Assembly: GCA_900770665.1 (NCBI GenBank)
Contig: CAAGKZ010000051.1
Coordinates: 1 to 29,142 of the forward strand
DNA from: Bacteroidaceae bacterium
GTDB taxonomy: Bacteria; Bacteroidota; Bacteroidia; Bacteroidales; Bacteroidaceae
Direction of reading: 5' to 3'
Length of the DNA stretch: 29,142 nt
The notes beneath the pieces were generated by a model. That model saw only the letters and a list, made by a program, of their open reading frames with translations, had not been told where the DNA came from and did no database searches. A program made the translations under genes and the position numbers. This document shows, piece after piece, positions 10,176 to 18,000 of the stretch. The number at the start of each line of letters is the position of its first letter. Position 1 is the first letter of the stretch.

Positions 10176-10207
10176 TTTGGTTTATTTTATAAACTTGTTT
10201 ACATTTG
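10176..10207 (+). promoter_or_regulatory. Full Bacteroidetes promoter for the membrane protein / regulator pair
   Basis: TTTG (10176-10179), 20 nt, then TACATTTG (10200-10207). Both halves are perfect. It lies 81 bases before the ATG at 10289, giving a leader of roughly 70 nt. Confidence 0.75.
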
Positions 10208-10288
10208 CAGCATATTTAATATAAGATTACAAAAAGGGTAAAGCGCGCGGTAAGCCCAGAAACAAAACAACCAAAAAAACTTTGATTT

Positions 10289-10867
10289 ATGGAAACAAAC
10301 AACATGACACCCGAGAAGAGTCTGCAGATCATCAGCGAAGTAATTGCAAAAAGCAGAAGAGATTTTGAAAAGAATGCCGGCAGCCCACTGGTTACATGGG
10401 GATACATTGTATTAGTATTCTCTGTGCTCATATGGTTCACACTGAAAGAGACAAATAACGCAAACTGGAATTTCCTATGGTTCGGCATACCCGTCGTTGG
10501 GTGGCCGTTGTCACTAATCAGGTCTAAGAGTAAGAAAAAAGAGACAACTATCACATTTATAAGCAACATGTTGGGCAATATATGGATTGTATATGGTATA
10601 TTTGCAACATTGCTTGCCACTGCATTCGCATTCATCAAACCGGAGTTCAGTGGATATATCACTGCTGTGCTATTGGGATTTGCGGCAACTATGACAGGCA
10701 TAGTATTGAAGAATAAATACATTACAGCCGGCGGATTGATTACAGGAATAGGCTGCACAATCGCCATTTTCTTTGTAGAGAGATGGGATGTAGCATTGTT
10801 GTTTGGAGTAGCCGCTATCCTTAATCTGATTATCCCGGGATATGTAATGAATAAAAAAGCGAAATAA
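10289..10867 (+). CDS. Membrane protein of unknown function paired with a winged-helix regulator
   Basis: 192 residues. A cytoplasmic N-terminal stretch (METNNMTPEKSLQIISEVI) is followed by probable membrane helices near residues 46-62 (LVTWGYIVLVFSVLIWF), 68-84, 100-118, 124-142, 147-163 and 166-185, with a short basic loop RSKSKKKE. No catalytic motif is visible. The next gene, a winged-helix protein, starts 4 bp downstream, and I know similar membrane-protein/HTH_34 pairs in Bacteroidetes. It could be a sensor or a target of the regulator; function is not known. Confidence 0.78.
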   Translation: METNNMTPEKSLQIISEVIAKSRRDFEKNAGSPLVTWGYIVLVFSVLIWFTLKETNNANWNFLWFGIPVVGWPLSLIRSKSKKKETTITFISNMLGNIWIVYGIFATLLATAFAFIKPEFSGYITAVLLGFAATMTGIVLKNKYITAGGLITGIGCTIAIFFVERWDVALLFGVAAILNLIIPGYVMNKKAK

Positions 10868-10871
10868 CAGG

Positions 10872-11171
10872 ATGTTCAAGAAACTCGACCCACTACTTCA
10901 CTCCGAACTTCGTCTGGCAGTGATGTCCGTACTTGTCAACTGCGAAGAGACAGACTTCGTTTACCTTCGGGAGACGACAGCTGCCACAGCCGGCAATCTG
11001 AGTGTACAGATTGACAAACTCTCAATAGCCGGGTACATAACTGTTGAAAAATGTTTCAGGGGAAAGAAGCCACACACGATATGCAGAATTACGCCCACCG
11101 GGCTAAAAGCATTTGAAGAGTATTTTGATGCATTGAAAACATATTTTCAAAAAGAGAACATAAATCCATAA
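10872..11171 (+). CDS. Winged-helix transcriptional regulator (HTH_34-like)
   Basis: 99 residues, the size of a single winged-helix domain. It begins FKKLDPLLHSELRLAVMSVL, the usual first helix of this family, followed by the recognition region (ETTAATAGNLSVQIDKLSIAGYI) and the wing with a basic turn (CFRGKKPHTICRITPTG), ending in an amphipathic helix that may mediate dimerisation. It is similar in layout to MarR/PadR-like small regulators. The AGG before ATG and the 4-bp distance to the membrane-protein gene indicate one transcript, suggesting that it controls this pair or responds to the membrane protein. Confidence 0.85.
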   Translation: MFKKLDPLLHSELRLAVMSVLVNCEETDFVYLRETTAATAGNLSVQIDKLSIAGYITVEKCFRGKKPHTICRITPTGLKAFEEYFDALKTYFQKENINP

Positions 11172-11180
11172 AACCTTCAC

Positions 11181-11214
11181 GTTTGCCCGCCAAATGTCAT
11201 TTTGGCGGGCAAAC
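11181..11214 (+). terminator. Strong hairpin after the regulator gene
   Basis: gtttgcccgccaaa (11181-11194) pairs perfectly with 11201-11214; 14-bp GC-rich stem, 6-nt loop, 9 bases after the stop. No U-tract follows. Confidence 0.7.
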
Positions 11215-11289
11215 TGTCCATTATCACGACGTATTTTCTAGCCACAACTGCAAAAAAGTTAAATATTGAAAAATTTCCGCAATTACTGC

Positions 11290-11317
11290 GAAAACTTTTT
11301 GCAGCAACAAAGTTTTC
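11290..11317. promoter_or_regulatory. Likely TetR operator overlapping the efflux promoter
   Basis: gaaaacttt (11290-11298) and aaagttttc (11309-11317) are exact inverted repeats. The centre ttgcagcaa is itself symmetric, so the whole site is nearly palindromic with a one-base bulge. It covers the -33 element and the promoter spacer, where a bound repressor would block RNA polymerase. The adjacent tetR gene makes autoregulation likely; this is inference. Confidence 0.6.
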
Positions 11318-11329
11318 ATAGTATCTTTG
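11298..11329 (+). promoter_or_regulatory. Full Bacteroidetes promoter of the RND efflux operon
   Basis: TTTG (11298-11301), 20 nt, TATCTTTG (11322-11329). It lies 27 bases before the GTG start of the TetR gene, so the leader is about 20 nt. Confidence 0.8.
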
Positions 11330-11356
11330 CACGGTGAAATAATTTAGGAATAGAAA

Positions 11357-12004
11357 GTGAAGGAAAACAGTACTAAAAAAGAGATACAAAACCAGATTGT
11401 AGAAACTGCGCACGAGCTGTTTATAAAGCATGGTATAAAGGACGTGAAGATGGATGACATCGCTGCCAAACTCTCAATATCAAAACGCACAATCTATGAA
11501 CTGTTCAGCGACAAGGAGCAATTGCTGCACGAAGTATTGAAATTCCAGAATGAGAAGATGTATGAGAATGGCAAGGAGATAGTACGCAGTTCGTCGGACA
11601 TTCTCGAAATAATACTTAAACTGTACAACCTGCACTTTAAGCTATTGAAGAAGGTGAACAACAAATTCTTCACTGAGCTGAACAAGTACCCCGAAATATG
11701 CAAGGAGAAACAGAATAAGGAGAAACAGAACACAAAAAGATTCTGCGCATGGATGGAGATGGGTCGCCAACAGGGGCTATTCCGTGAAGATGCCGACTTC
11801 AACATTCTCACATTCATCCTTAAACGCGACCTGACAACAATCGTAGAGGTGAAGATGCAGAAAGGACACACAGAACTAAGCAACTACACACCCGATGAGC
11901 TTGGACGAAAACTTATCCTCTTTTACCTTAGAGGAATATCAACGCCTAAAGGACAGCAGATTATTGAAGAATACCTAAAGAGAAACGAAACAATAATAGA
12001 ATAG
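11357..12004 (+). CDS. TetR-family transcriptional regulator of the efflux operon
   Basis: 215 residues. The N-terminal domain (about 8-55) is a TetR helix-turn-helix: IVETAHELFIKHGIKDVKMDDIA then LSISKRTIYELFSDKEQLL. The remaining all-helical part would bind a ligand and dimerise. It starts with GTG at 11357; AGGA lies 7 nt upstream and no ATG is available before the conserved helix. It is the first gene of the operon, 2 bp before the TolC-like gene, and an inverted repeat covers the promoter, so it most likely represses the pump until an efflux substrate binds. The inducer cannot be predicted. Confidence 0.9.
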   Translation: MKENSTKKEIQNQIVETAHELFIKHGIKDVKMDDIAAKLSISKRTIYELFSDKEQLLHEVLKFQNEKMYENGKEIVRSSSDILEIILKLYNLHFKLLKKVNNKFFTELNKYPEICKEKQNKEKQNTKRFCAWMEMGRQQGLFREDADFNILTFILKRDLTTIVEVKMQKGHTELSNYTPDELGRKLILFYLRGISTPKGQQIIEEYLKRNETIIE

Positions 12005-12006
12005 TT

Positions 12007-13338
12007 ATGAAGATGAAGATGCAATTAATGACAATTGTTGCTTTTCTGACAGCATTCTCACTGACAGCAAAAGCACAGGAGAGCATTCCTACAATGCAGA
12101 TTACACTCGACAAGGCAATTGAGCTTGCATTGAGCGACAACCCCACAATGAAGGTTGCCGACAAGGAGATTGAGCTGAAACAGGTTGCAAAGACCGAGAC
12201 TTGGCAAAACCTTTTGCCACAGGTAAGTCTTGACGGTGCAATCCAGTATAACATTCAAGTTGCCTCCATGAAGATGGACATGGGCGGCCAGACTATGGAA
12301 ATCAAGATGGGTAAGGACGACTCTAACACCTGGAACGCCGGTTTACAGGTCGCTATTCCACTCTACGCTCCTGCCGTATACAAGGCCATGAGCCTCTCCG
12401 AGAGCGACCTACAGCTTGCACTCGAAAAGAGCCGCGGTTCAAAGATTGATCTCATCAACCAGGTTACAAAGGCATACTACCAGTTGATGCTTGCACAGGA
12501 CTCTTACGATGTACTCATGGAGAACTACAGACTTGCCGAGGCCAACTTTGACATTGTGAACAAGATGTTCGAGCAAGGAAGAGTGAGCGAGTATGACAAA
12601 ATCAATGCCGAGGTGCAGAAAAACAACGCATGGCCATCGGTCGTAAGCGGCAAGAACGGCGTTGAGCTTGCACAGCTGCAGCTGAAGGTTCTCATGGGCG
12701 TTACAGCAGATGTCAAGTTTGTTATTGCAGATAACCTGAAGAACTATGAGAACGAGATGGCTAAGGCGCTGAATACCGAAATTGACCTAAGCAACAACTC
12801 GTCATTGAAACAGATTGACATGCAGGGCGAACTCTTACACAAGCAGTACAAGATGCTGAACACATCATTCCAGCCCACACTTGCACTCGTTGGAAACTAT
12901 CAGTACCAGTCAATATCAAACACAAACTGGAATATTGCGAAATATAACTGGAGCGATGCTGCCACAGTAACACTTTCATTGAGTATCCCCCTCTACAAGG
13001 CAGGCAACTTCACCAGTATCAAGACAAACAAGATACAGCAGCAGCAGCTTGCCGAGACAAGAATAAACACCGAGCGCATGCTTGGCATGCAGGCACAGAG
13101 CTACATCGACAACATGACAGCAAGCGCCGAGCAGCTCCAGAGCAACAAGGCTGCCGTTGAACTTGCCGAAAAGGGAGTTGAGATAAGCCAGAAGCGTTAT
13201 GACGTGGGCAAAGGCACCATACTTGAACTTACAAACTCACAGGTATCACTCACAAACACAAGATTGTCATACAACAACACTATATTTGACTATCTGGTTG
13301 CGAAATCAGACCTGAACAAAATACTTGGAATAGAATAA
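12007..13338 (+). CDS. TolC-family outer-membrane efflux channel
   Basis: 443 residues, normal for the family. Residues 1-23 are a signal peptide (MKMKMQLMTIVAFLTAFSLTAKA). Two OEP repeats follow, each opening with the typical pattern (LDKAIELALSDNPTMKVADKEIELK near 36; AVELAEKGVEISQKRYDVGKGTILEL near 380). Long coiled helices alternate with beta segments (VATVTLSLSIPLYKAG-type AATVTLSLSIPLYKAG). It forms the trimeric exit duct of the tripartite pump. It is the first structural gene, ahead of the fusion protein, the order seen in the P. gingivalis xepCAB operon. An ATG at 12007 is used; the ATGs at 12013 and 12019 are alternatives. Confidence 0.93.
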   Translation: MKMKMQLMTIVAFLTAFSLTAKAQESIPTMQITLDKAIELALSDNPTMKVADKEIELKQVAKTETWQNLLPQVSLDGAIQYNIQVASMKMDMGGQTMEIKMGKDDSNTWNAGLQVAIPLYAPAVYKAMSLSESDLQLALEKSRGSKIDLINQVTKAYYQLMLAQDSYDVLMENYRLAEANFDIVNKMFEQGRVSEYDKINAEVQKNNAWPSVVSGKNGVELAQLQLKVLMGVTADVKFVIADNLKNYENEMAKALNTEIDLSNNSSLKQIDMQGELLHKQYKMLNTSFQPTLALVGNYQYQSISNTNWNIAKYNWSDAATVTLSLSIPLYKAGNFTSIKTNKIQQQQLAETRINTERMLGMQAQSYIDNMTASAEQLQSNKAAVELAEKGVEISQKRYDVGKGTILELTNSQVSLTNTRLSYNNTIFDYLVAKSDLNKILGIE

Positions 13339-13356
13339 ATAAAAATACATTGACTT

Positions 13357-14364
13357 ATGAAAAAGAATTTGAAATTCATTGCTTTGGCTGCGGCTGTAAT
13401 GCTCTGCGCTTGCGGTAAGACAGAGGAGAAGGCTGAAAAGACAATTGAGAAGCCTGTAGTAAAGGTGGCAAAAGTCACAACAGAGTCTGTTGCACAGTAT
13501 GAAGAATACCCCACAACTGTTGAAGCAGAAATAAAGAACAATATTATCCCAAACTCACCTTTGAGAATTGAAAAGATATTTGTTGAGATTGGTGATAATG
13601 TAAAGAAAGGCGACAAGCTCGTACAGCTCGATGCAAAAGACCTCGACAAGCTGCATTTACAGTACGAGTTCCAGAAAAGGGACTTCGAGCGCATTGAAGA
13701 ACTTTACCGTGTGGGAGGTATTGCAAAGGCCGACTATGAGAACGCAAAGACACAGTTGGATGTGACAAAGAAGACACTTGACAGCCGCACCGAGAACACA
13801 ATGCTGGTAAGCCCCATCGATGGTGTCATCACAGCACGCAATTATGACGATGGCGACATGTACGGCGGACATCCTATCCTTGTTGTTGAACAGATTTCAC
13901 CTGTAAAGATGAAAATCAACATCAGCGAGTCATACTATGCAAAGACAAACAAGGACCTCGACGTGACACTCAAATTCGAGGCATACGGCGACGAGGAGTT
14001 CAAGGGCAACATTGACATCGTGTACCCGACAATCTCAGCAGCATCACACACTTTCCCCGTTGAGATTACAATGGTAAACAAAGAGCAGAAAATCCGCCCG
14101 GGTATGTACGGAAAGGCTCTCATCAACTTTGGTTCTGTAGACCATGTAGTTGTTCCCGACATGGCTGTGAAGAAACAGGCCGGAAGCGGTGATTTCTATG
14201 TCTACACATACAGCAACGGCAAGGTCTACAACAACAAGGTTGTGCTTGGCCGCCGCATGGGTAACCGTTACGAGTTGATTTCAGGCATTGAAGCTGGCTC
14301 AACAGTGGTTGTTGCCGGAGTAGAGAAGCTCGTGGACGGCATGGAAGTTGAGGTAATTGAATAA
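13357..14364 (+). CDS. RND efflux periplasmic adaptor (membrane fusion lipoprotein)
   Basis: 335 residues. Links the inner-membrane pump to the outer-membrane channel. The lipobox LCAC (Cys19) anchors it in the inner membrane. The biotinyl-lipoyl-like hairpin begins near residue 65 (RIEKIFVEIGDNVKKGDKLV) and closes with VSPIDGVITARNYDDGDM; between them is a short helical hairpin (LHLQYEFQKRDFERIEELY) characteristic of HlyD/AcrA-type proteins. The beta-barrel and membrane-proximal domain follow (VVVPDMAVKKQAGSG, VVAGVEKLVDGMEVEV). It is 18 bp downstream of the channel gene and 24 bp upstream of the pump gene. Confidence 0.93.
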   Translation: MKKNLKFIALAAAVMLCACGKTEEKAEKTIEKPVVKVAKVTTESVAQYEEYPTTVEAEIKNNIIPNSPLRIEKIFVEIGDNVKKGDKLVQLDAKDLDKLHLQYEFQKRDFERIEELYRVGGIAKADYENAKTQLDVTKKTLDSRTENTMLVSPIDGVITARNYDDGDMYGGHPILVVEQISPVKMKINISESYYAKTNKDLDVTLKFEAYGDEEFKGNIDIVYPTISAASHTFPVEITMVNKEQKIRPGMYGKALINFGSVDHVVVPDMAVKKQAGSGDFYVYTYSNGKVYNNKVVLGRRMGNRYELISGIEAGSTVVVAGVEKLVDGMEVEVIE

Positions 14365-14388
14365 GGAACAAAATAAAAACATTGCAAT

Positions 14389-17300
14389 ATGAGTTTATAT
14401 GAAAGTGCTGTAAAAAGGCCTATTATGACCGCATTATGCTTTATTGCGGTTGTAATATTCGGTATCTTCTCTTTCTCGAAGCTACCAATTGACCTTATGC
14501 CGGACATCGAGAGTAACACACTGATGGTTATCACAAGTTACTCAGGAGCAAGTGCCGAAGATATCGAGACCAATGTAACACGTCCACTCGAGAACACACT
14601 TAACTCGGTCGAGCACCTCAAGCATATGACATCAAAGTCCCGCGAAAACATCTCATTGATTACGCTGGAGTTTGAGCATGGATATGACATTGACGATTTG
14701 ACAAACGATGTCCGCGACAAGTTGAACATGGTTACATCGGCTTTGCCCGAAGATGTAAACAACCCAATCATCTTCAAGTTCTCGGCCGACATGATTCCTA
14801 TCATGATGTTGTCGGTAAAGGCAAACGAAAGCATGCCTGCGCTGTACAAGATTCTTGATGACAACATCGTGAACCCTCTTGCACGTATCGACGGTGTGGG
14901 TACAGTATCTATTTCGGGTGCTCCAAAGCGCGAAATCAACGTCTACATGGACCCCAACAAGATGAACGAGTACAACATCACCATCGAGACCGTTAGCGCA
15001 AGAATCGGCGCTGAAAACAGAAACATCCCGGGCGGTAGTTTCGATGTCGGCAGCAACACATATCCTTTGCGTGTGAAGGGTGAGTTCCTCTCTCCTGCAG
15101 AGATGGAGGACATCATTGTAGGTACCGACGGACGAGGCGCAGCCGTATATCTGAGAGATGTTGCAAAAGTGGTGGACGGTACCGAGGAGCGTGCCCAAAA
15201 GGCATATACCGACGGACAGCAGGGTGCCATGATTATCATCCAGAAGCAGAGCGGCGGTAACTCGGTAGAGATTGCCGATGCCGTGAAAGAGATGTTGCCC
15301 GAACTGCAGAAGCGCTTGCCTTCGGACATTGAAATAGGCATCATACAGGATACTTCGGACAATATCAAGATGACTATCGGAACCCTGGGAGAGACCATTG
15401 CATACGCACTTATATTCGTGATGCTCATCGTGTTCATCTTCCTTGGACGCTGGAGAGCGACAGTGATTATCGGTATCACCATCCCATTCTCACTCATCGC
15501 ATCATTCATCTATCTGCTCATCAGCGACGGTTCATTGAACATCATCTCTCTGTCATGTTTGAGTATCGCCATCGGTAACGTTGTGGACGATGCCATTGTG
15601 GTTCTGGAAAATGTCACAACACACATTGAACGAGGCTCAAGCCCCAAGAGTGCAGCTGTCCACGGAACCAATGAGGTGGCAGTTTCGGTAGTGGCATCTA
15701 CCCTCACCATGCTTGCCGTGTTCTTCCCGCTAACCATGATTACCGGTATGGCCGGAGTATTGTTCAAGCAGTTGGGTTGGATGATGTGTGTCATCATGGT
15801 GGTATCTACCATTTCGGCGCTTACACTCATCCCGATGATGTGTTCTCAGATGCTGAAACTGAAGAAAAAGCAGAGCAAGTTCTTTAAGGTGTTCTACACA
15901 CCAATCGGACGCGGACTCGACAAACTCGACAACTGGTACGAGAAACGTATCAACTGGGCAGTGCGCCATCGTTGGACTGTTCTCATTGCCTGCTTTGCCG
16001 TATTCATTGCCAGTCTCTTCACATTCCCAAGCATCAAGAGCGAGTTCTTCCCCTCACAGGATAGCGGAAATGCCAGTGCCACACTGGAGCTCCCCATCGG
16101 AACAAGAGTAGAGGAGGCCGAAAGAGTTGCCCTTGAGCTGACAAACAAGTGGAAAGAGCGTTACGGTGATGACATGAAAGTCTGCAACTTCAGAGTGGGA
16201 CAGGCCGATGACGAGAATGCGTTTGCAGCAATCAGCGACAATGGTTCGCACATCATCAGTTTCAACATGAGATTTGTACCGGTAACAGAGCGAGAGAAGA
16301 GTTTGAGCGTCATCTGTGACGAGATGCGTGCCGACATAAGAATGTATCCCGAAATTGCCCGAAGCAACGTTTCGCAAGGCGGCGGTGGCGGCGGCATGGG
16401 CGGCGAGAGCAAGGCTTCGTTCGAGATTTATGGTCACGATTTCGCAGTTACCGACAGCCTGGCACAGGAACTCAAGAGACGACTCAGCACCAACACCGAC
16501 ATCATTTCGCAGGTAAACATCAGCCGTAGTGCCTACCAACCCGAGTATCAGGTTGAGTTTGACCGCGAGAAGCTTGCCTTGAACGGCCTGAACCTGAGCA
16601 CTGCAGCCACATTGCTGCGCAACTGTTTCAACGGCGCCATGGCAACATACTTCCGTGAGGACGGTGATGAATACAAGGTTAAAGTGCGTTATGCACCTGA
16701 ATTCCGCAACGACATCTCTACAATCGAGAACATTGTACTCACAGCACCTACCGGCGCAAAAATACGCATCAAGGAGGTGGCAAAGGTTGTTCAAAGCGAA
16801 ACACCGCCTACTATTGAGCGTAAGGACCGTTCACGTATCGTTACCGTTGATGCAGTAATGGCAGCCGGTGCCGCGCTGAGCGAAGGTGTGGCTTTTGCAA
16901 TGAACGAGATTGACGAGATGGAGATTCCATCGGGTTACTCTATCCAGGTTGCAGGTTCATACGAGGACCAGCAGGAATCTAATTCCGAGATGGGAGTCCT
17001 TGCAATACTCATAATCATCCTGGTATTCATTGTGATGGCAGCCCAGTTCGAGTCACTCACCTACCCGTTCATCATCATGTTCTCGGTTCCATTTGCGCTC
17101 AGCGGTGTATTGCTCGCGCTGTACCTCACCGGAACAACCATGAACATCATGTCAATCCTTGGTGCAATCATGCTCATCGGTATCGTTGTTAAGAACGGTA
17201 TTGTGCTCATCGACTACACCATGTTGCTGCGAGGCCGCGGTCTTGGTATCATCCCGGCAACAGTGCGTGCAGCACGCAGCCGTTTGCGTCCTATCCTCAT

Positions 17301-17568
17301 GACCACCCTCACCACCATTCTTGGTATGGTGCCATTGGCAACAAGCCAGGGTGTGGGTTCCGAGATGTGGCGTCCGCTTGGTGTTGCCGTTATCGGCGGT
17401 CTTACAGTCTCAACAATCATGACATTGCTTTACACACCTGTCATGTACTGTATCTTCGGCAGCAACGGTATCAAGCGCAACCGCAAGAAGCACAAAGCGC
17501 AGCGCGAGCTTGAGCAGTACTGGAACGAGCACAAGAGCGAGGAGATGCTTATCAGCGCAAAGAAATAA
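14389..17568 (+). CDS. RND-family efflux transporter permease (AcrB/HAE1 type)
   Basis: 1059 residues, the size of AcrB. Proton-driven drug exporter of the inner membrane. Twelve membrane helices are expected: one near residue 10-30, then clusters near 335-480 and 860-1025, with two large periplasmic loops. The proton-relay pair Asp400-Asp401 is in VVDDAIVVLENV, and Lys935 is in VVKNGIVLIDY. The latter half has the Gly-rich run QGGGGGGMGGES near residue 664, in the second periplasmic loop, unusual for the family but plausibly a flexible linker. The substrate class (organic compounds rather than heavy metals) is inferred from overall HAE1 likeness. Confidence 0.95.
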   Translation: MSLYESAVKRPIMTALCFIAVVIFGIFSFSKLPIDLMPDIESNTLMVITSYSGASAEDIETNVTRPLENTLNSVEHLKHMTSKSRENISLITLEFEHGYDIDDLTNDVRDKLNMVTSALPEDVNNPIIFKFSADMIPIMMLSVKANESMPALYKILDDNIVNPLARIDGVGTVSISGAPKREINVYMDPNKMNEYNITIETVSARIGAENRNIPGGSFDVGSNTYPLRVKGEFLSPAEMEDIIVGTDGRGAAVYLRDVAKVVDGTEERAQKAYTDGQQGAMIIIQKQSGGNSVEIADAVKEMLPELQKRLPSDIEIGIIQDTSDNIKMTIGTLGETIAYALIFVMLIVFIFLGRWRATVIIGITIPFSLIASFIYLLISDGSLNIISLSCLSIAIGNVVDDAIVVLENVTTHIERGSSPKSAAVHGTNEVAVSVVASTLTMLAVFFPLTMITGMAGVLFKQLGWMMCVIMVVSTISALTLIPMMCSQMLKLKKKQSKFFKVFYTPIGRGLDKLDNWYEKRINWAVRHRWTVLIACFAVFIASLFTFPSIKSEFFPSQDSGNASATLELPIGTRVEEAERVALELTNKWKERYGDDMKVCNFRVGQADDENAFAAISDNGSHIISFNMRFVPVTEREKSLSVICDEMRADIRMYPEIARSNVSQGGGGGGMGGESKASFEIYGHDFAVTDSLAQELKRRLSTNTDIISQVNISRSAYQPEYQVEFDREKLALNGLNLSTAATLLRNCFNGAMATYFREDGDEYKVKVRYAPEFRNDISTIENIVLTAPTGAKIRIKEVAKVVQSETPPTIERKDRSRIVTVDAVMAAGAALSEGVAFAMNEIDEMEIPSGYSIQVAGSYEDQQESNSEMGVLAILIIILVFIVMAAQFESLTYPFIIMFSVPFALSGVLLALYLTGTTMNIMSILGAIMLIGIVVKNGIVLIDYTMLLRGRGLGIIPATVRAARSRLRPILMTTLTTILGMVPLATSQGVGSEMWRPLGVAVIGGLTVSTIMTLLYTPVMYCIFGSNGIKRNRKKHKAQRELEQYWNEHKSEEMLISAKK

Positions 17569-17581
17569 GAATCAATCACAT

Positions 17582-17608
17582 TCCCGGGGTGGTGACGCCA
17601 CCCCGGGA
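17582..17608 (+). terminator. GC-rich hairpin between the pump and the PG0541-family gene
   Basis: tcccggggtgg (17582-17592) pairs perfectly with 17598-17608; 11-bp stem, 5-nt loop, no U-tract. It could reduce read-through or stabilise the upstream mRNA, so the downstream gene is expressed at a different level. Confidence 0.55.
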
Positions 17609-17626
17609 GATAAAAAGGAATAATAT

Positions 17627-17920
17627 ATGAAAGGTGTATTTATAGCATTTGACCAGGCACACAAGGATGCCGTCATAAGCACACTCGACCGTCTGAACTG
17701 CCGCGGTTTCTCATTCATCGAGCAGCTGCAGGGACGCGGAAGCAATACAGGCGAACCACACTATGGCACACACGCCTGGGCGTCAATGAATTCCGGCATC
17801 ATTACAATGGTAGACGATGCCATTGTAGGTAAACTTCTGGAGGCACTCAAAAGAATAGACCAGAACGCCGAGATGCTTGGCTTGAGAGCATTTGTATGGA
17901 ACATTGAGCAGTGCTATTAA
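17627..17920 (+). CDS. PG0541-family transporter-associated PII-like protein
   Basis: 97 residues with a PII/CutA-like ferredoxin fold: beta strand (MKGVFIAFD), helix (KDAVISTLDRL), strand (GFSFIEQLQGRG), a loop in the T-loop position (SNTGEPHYGTHAWASM), strand (SGIITMVDD), helix (IVGKLLEALKRIDQN) and a closing strand (LRAFVWNIEQ). Proteins of this type sit directly after RND pumps in Bacteroidetes (P. gingivalis PG0541 follows the PG0538-PG0540 pump). The RBS AAGGA precedes the ATG. Their role is not established; binding of a nucleotide or of the pump and regulation of transport is a reasonable guess by analogy with DUF3240 proteins next to metal RND pumps. Confidence 0.85.
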   Translation: MKGVFIAFDQAHKDAVISTLDRLNCRGFSFIEQLQGRGSNTGEPHYGTHAWASMNSGIITMVDDAIVGKLLEALKRIDQNAEMLGLRAFVWNIEQCY

Positions 17921-17939
17921 GAACTGCGTCAGCACAATA

Positions 17940-17983
17940 AAACATTAGAGGCTGCAACCCGTGGGTTGCAGCCTCTAATGTTT
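17940..17983. terminator. Bidirectional terminator between convergent genes
   Basis: A perfect 21-bp stem with a 2-nt turn (gt at 17961-17962), arms 17940-17960 and 17963-17983. It lies 20 bases after the plus-strand stop and 17 bases after the end of the minus-strand gene, serving both. Confidence 0.85.
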
Positions 17984-18000
17984 ATATCAAATAATGATTA

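Noticed and set aside
16054..16794. A 246-codon minus-strand frame opposite the RND pump gene
   Set aside because: Shadow of the pump reading frame; the translation is Cys/Val-rich and unlike a folded protein.
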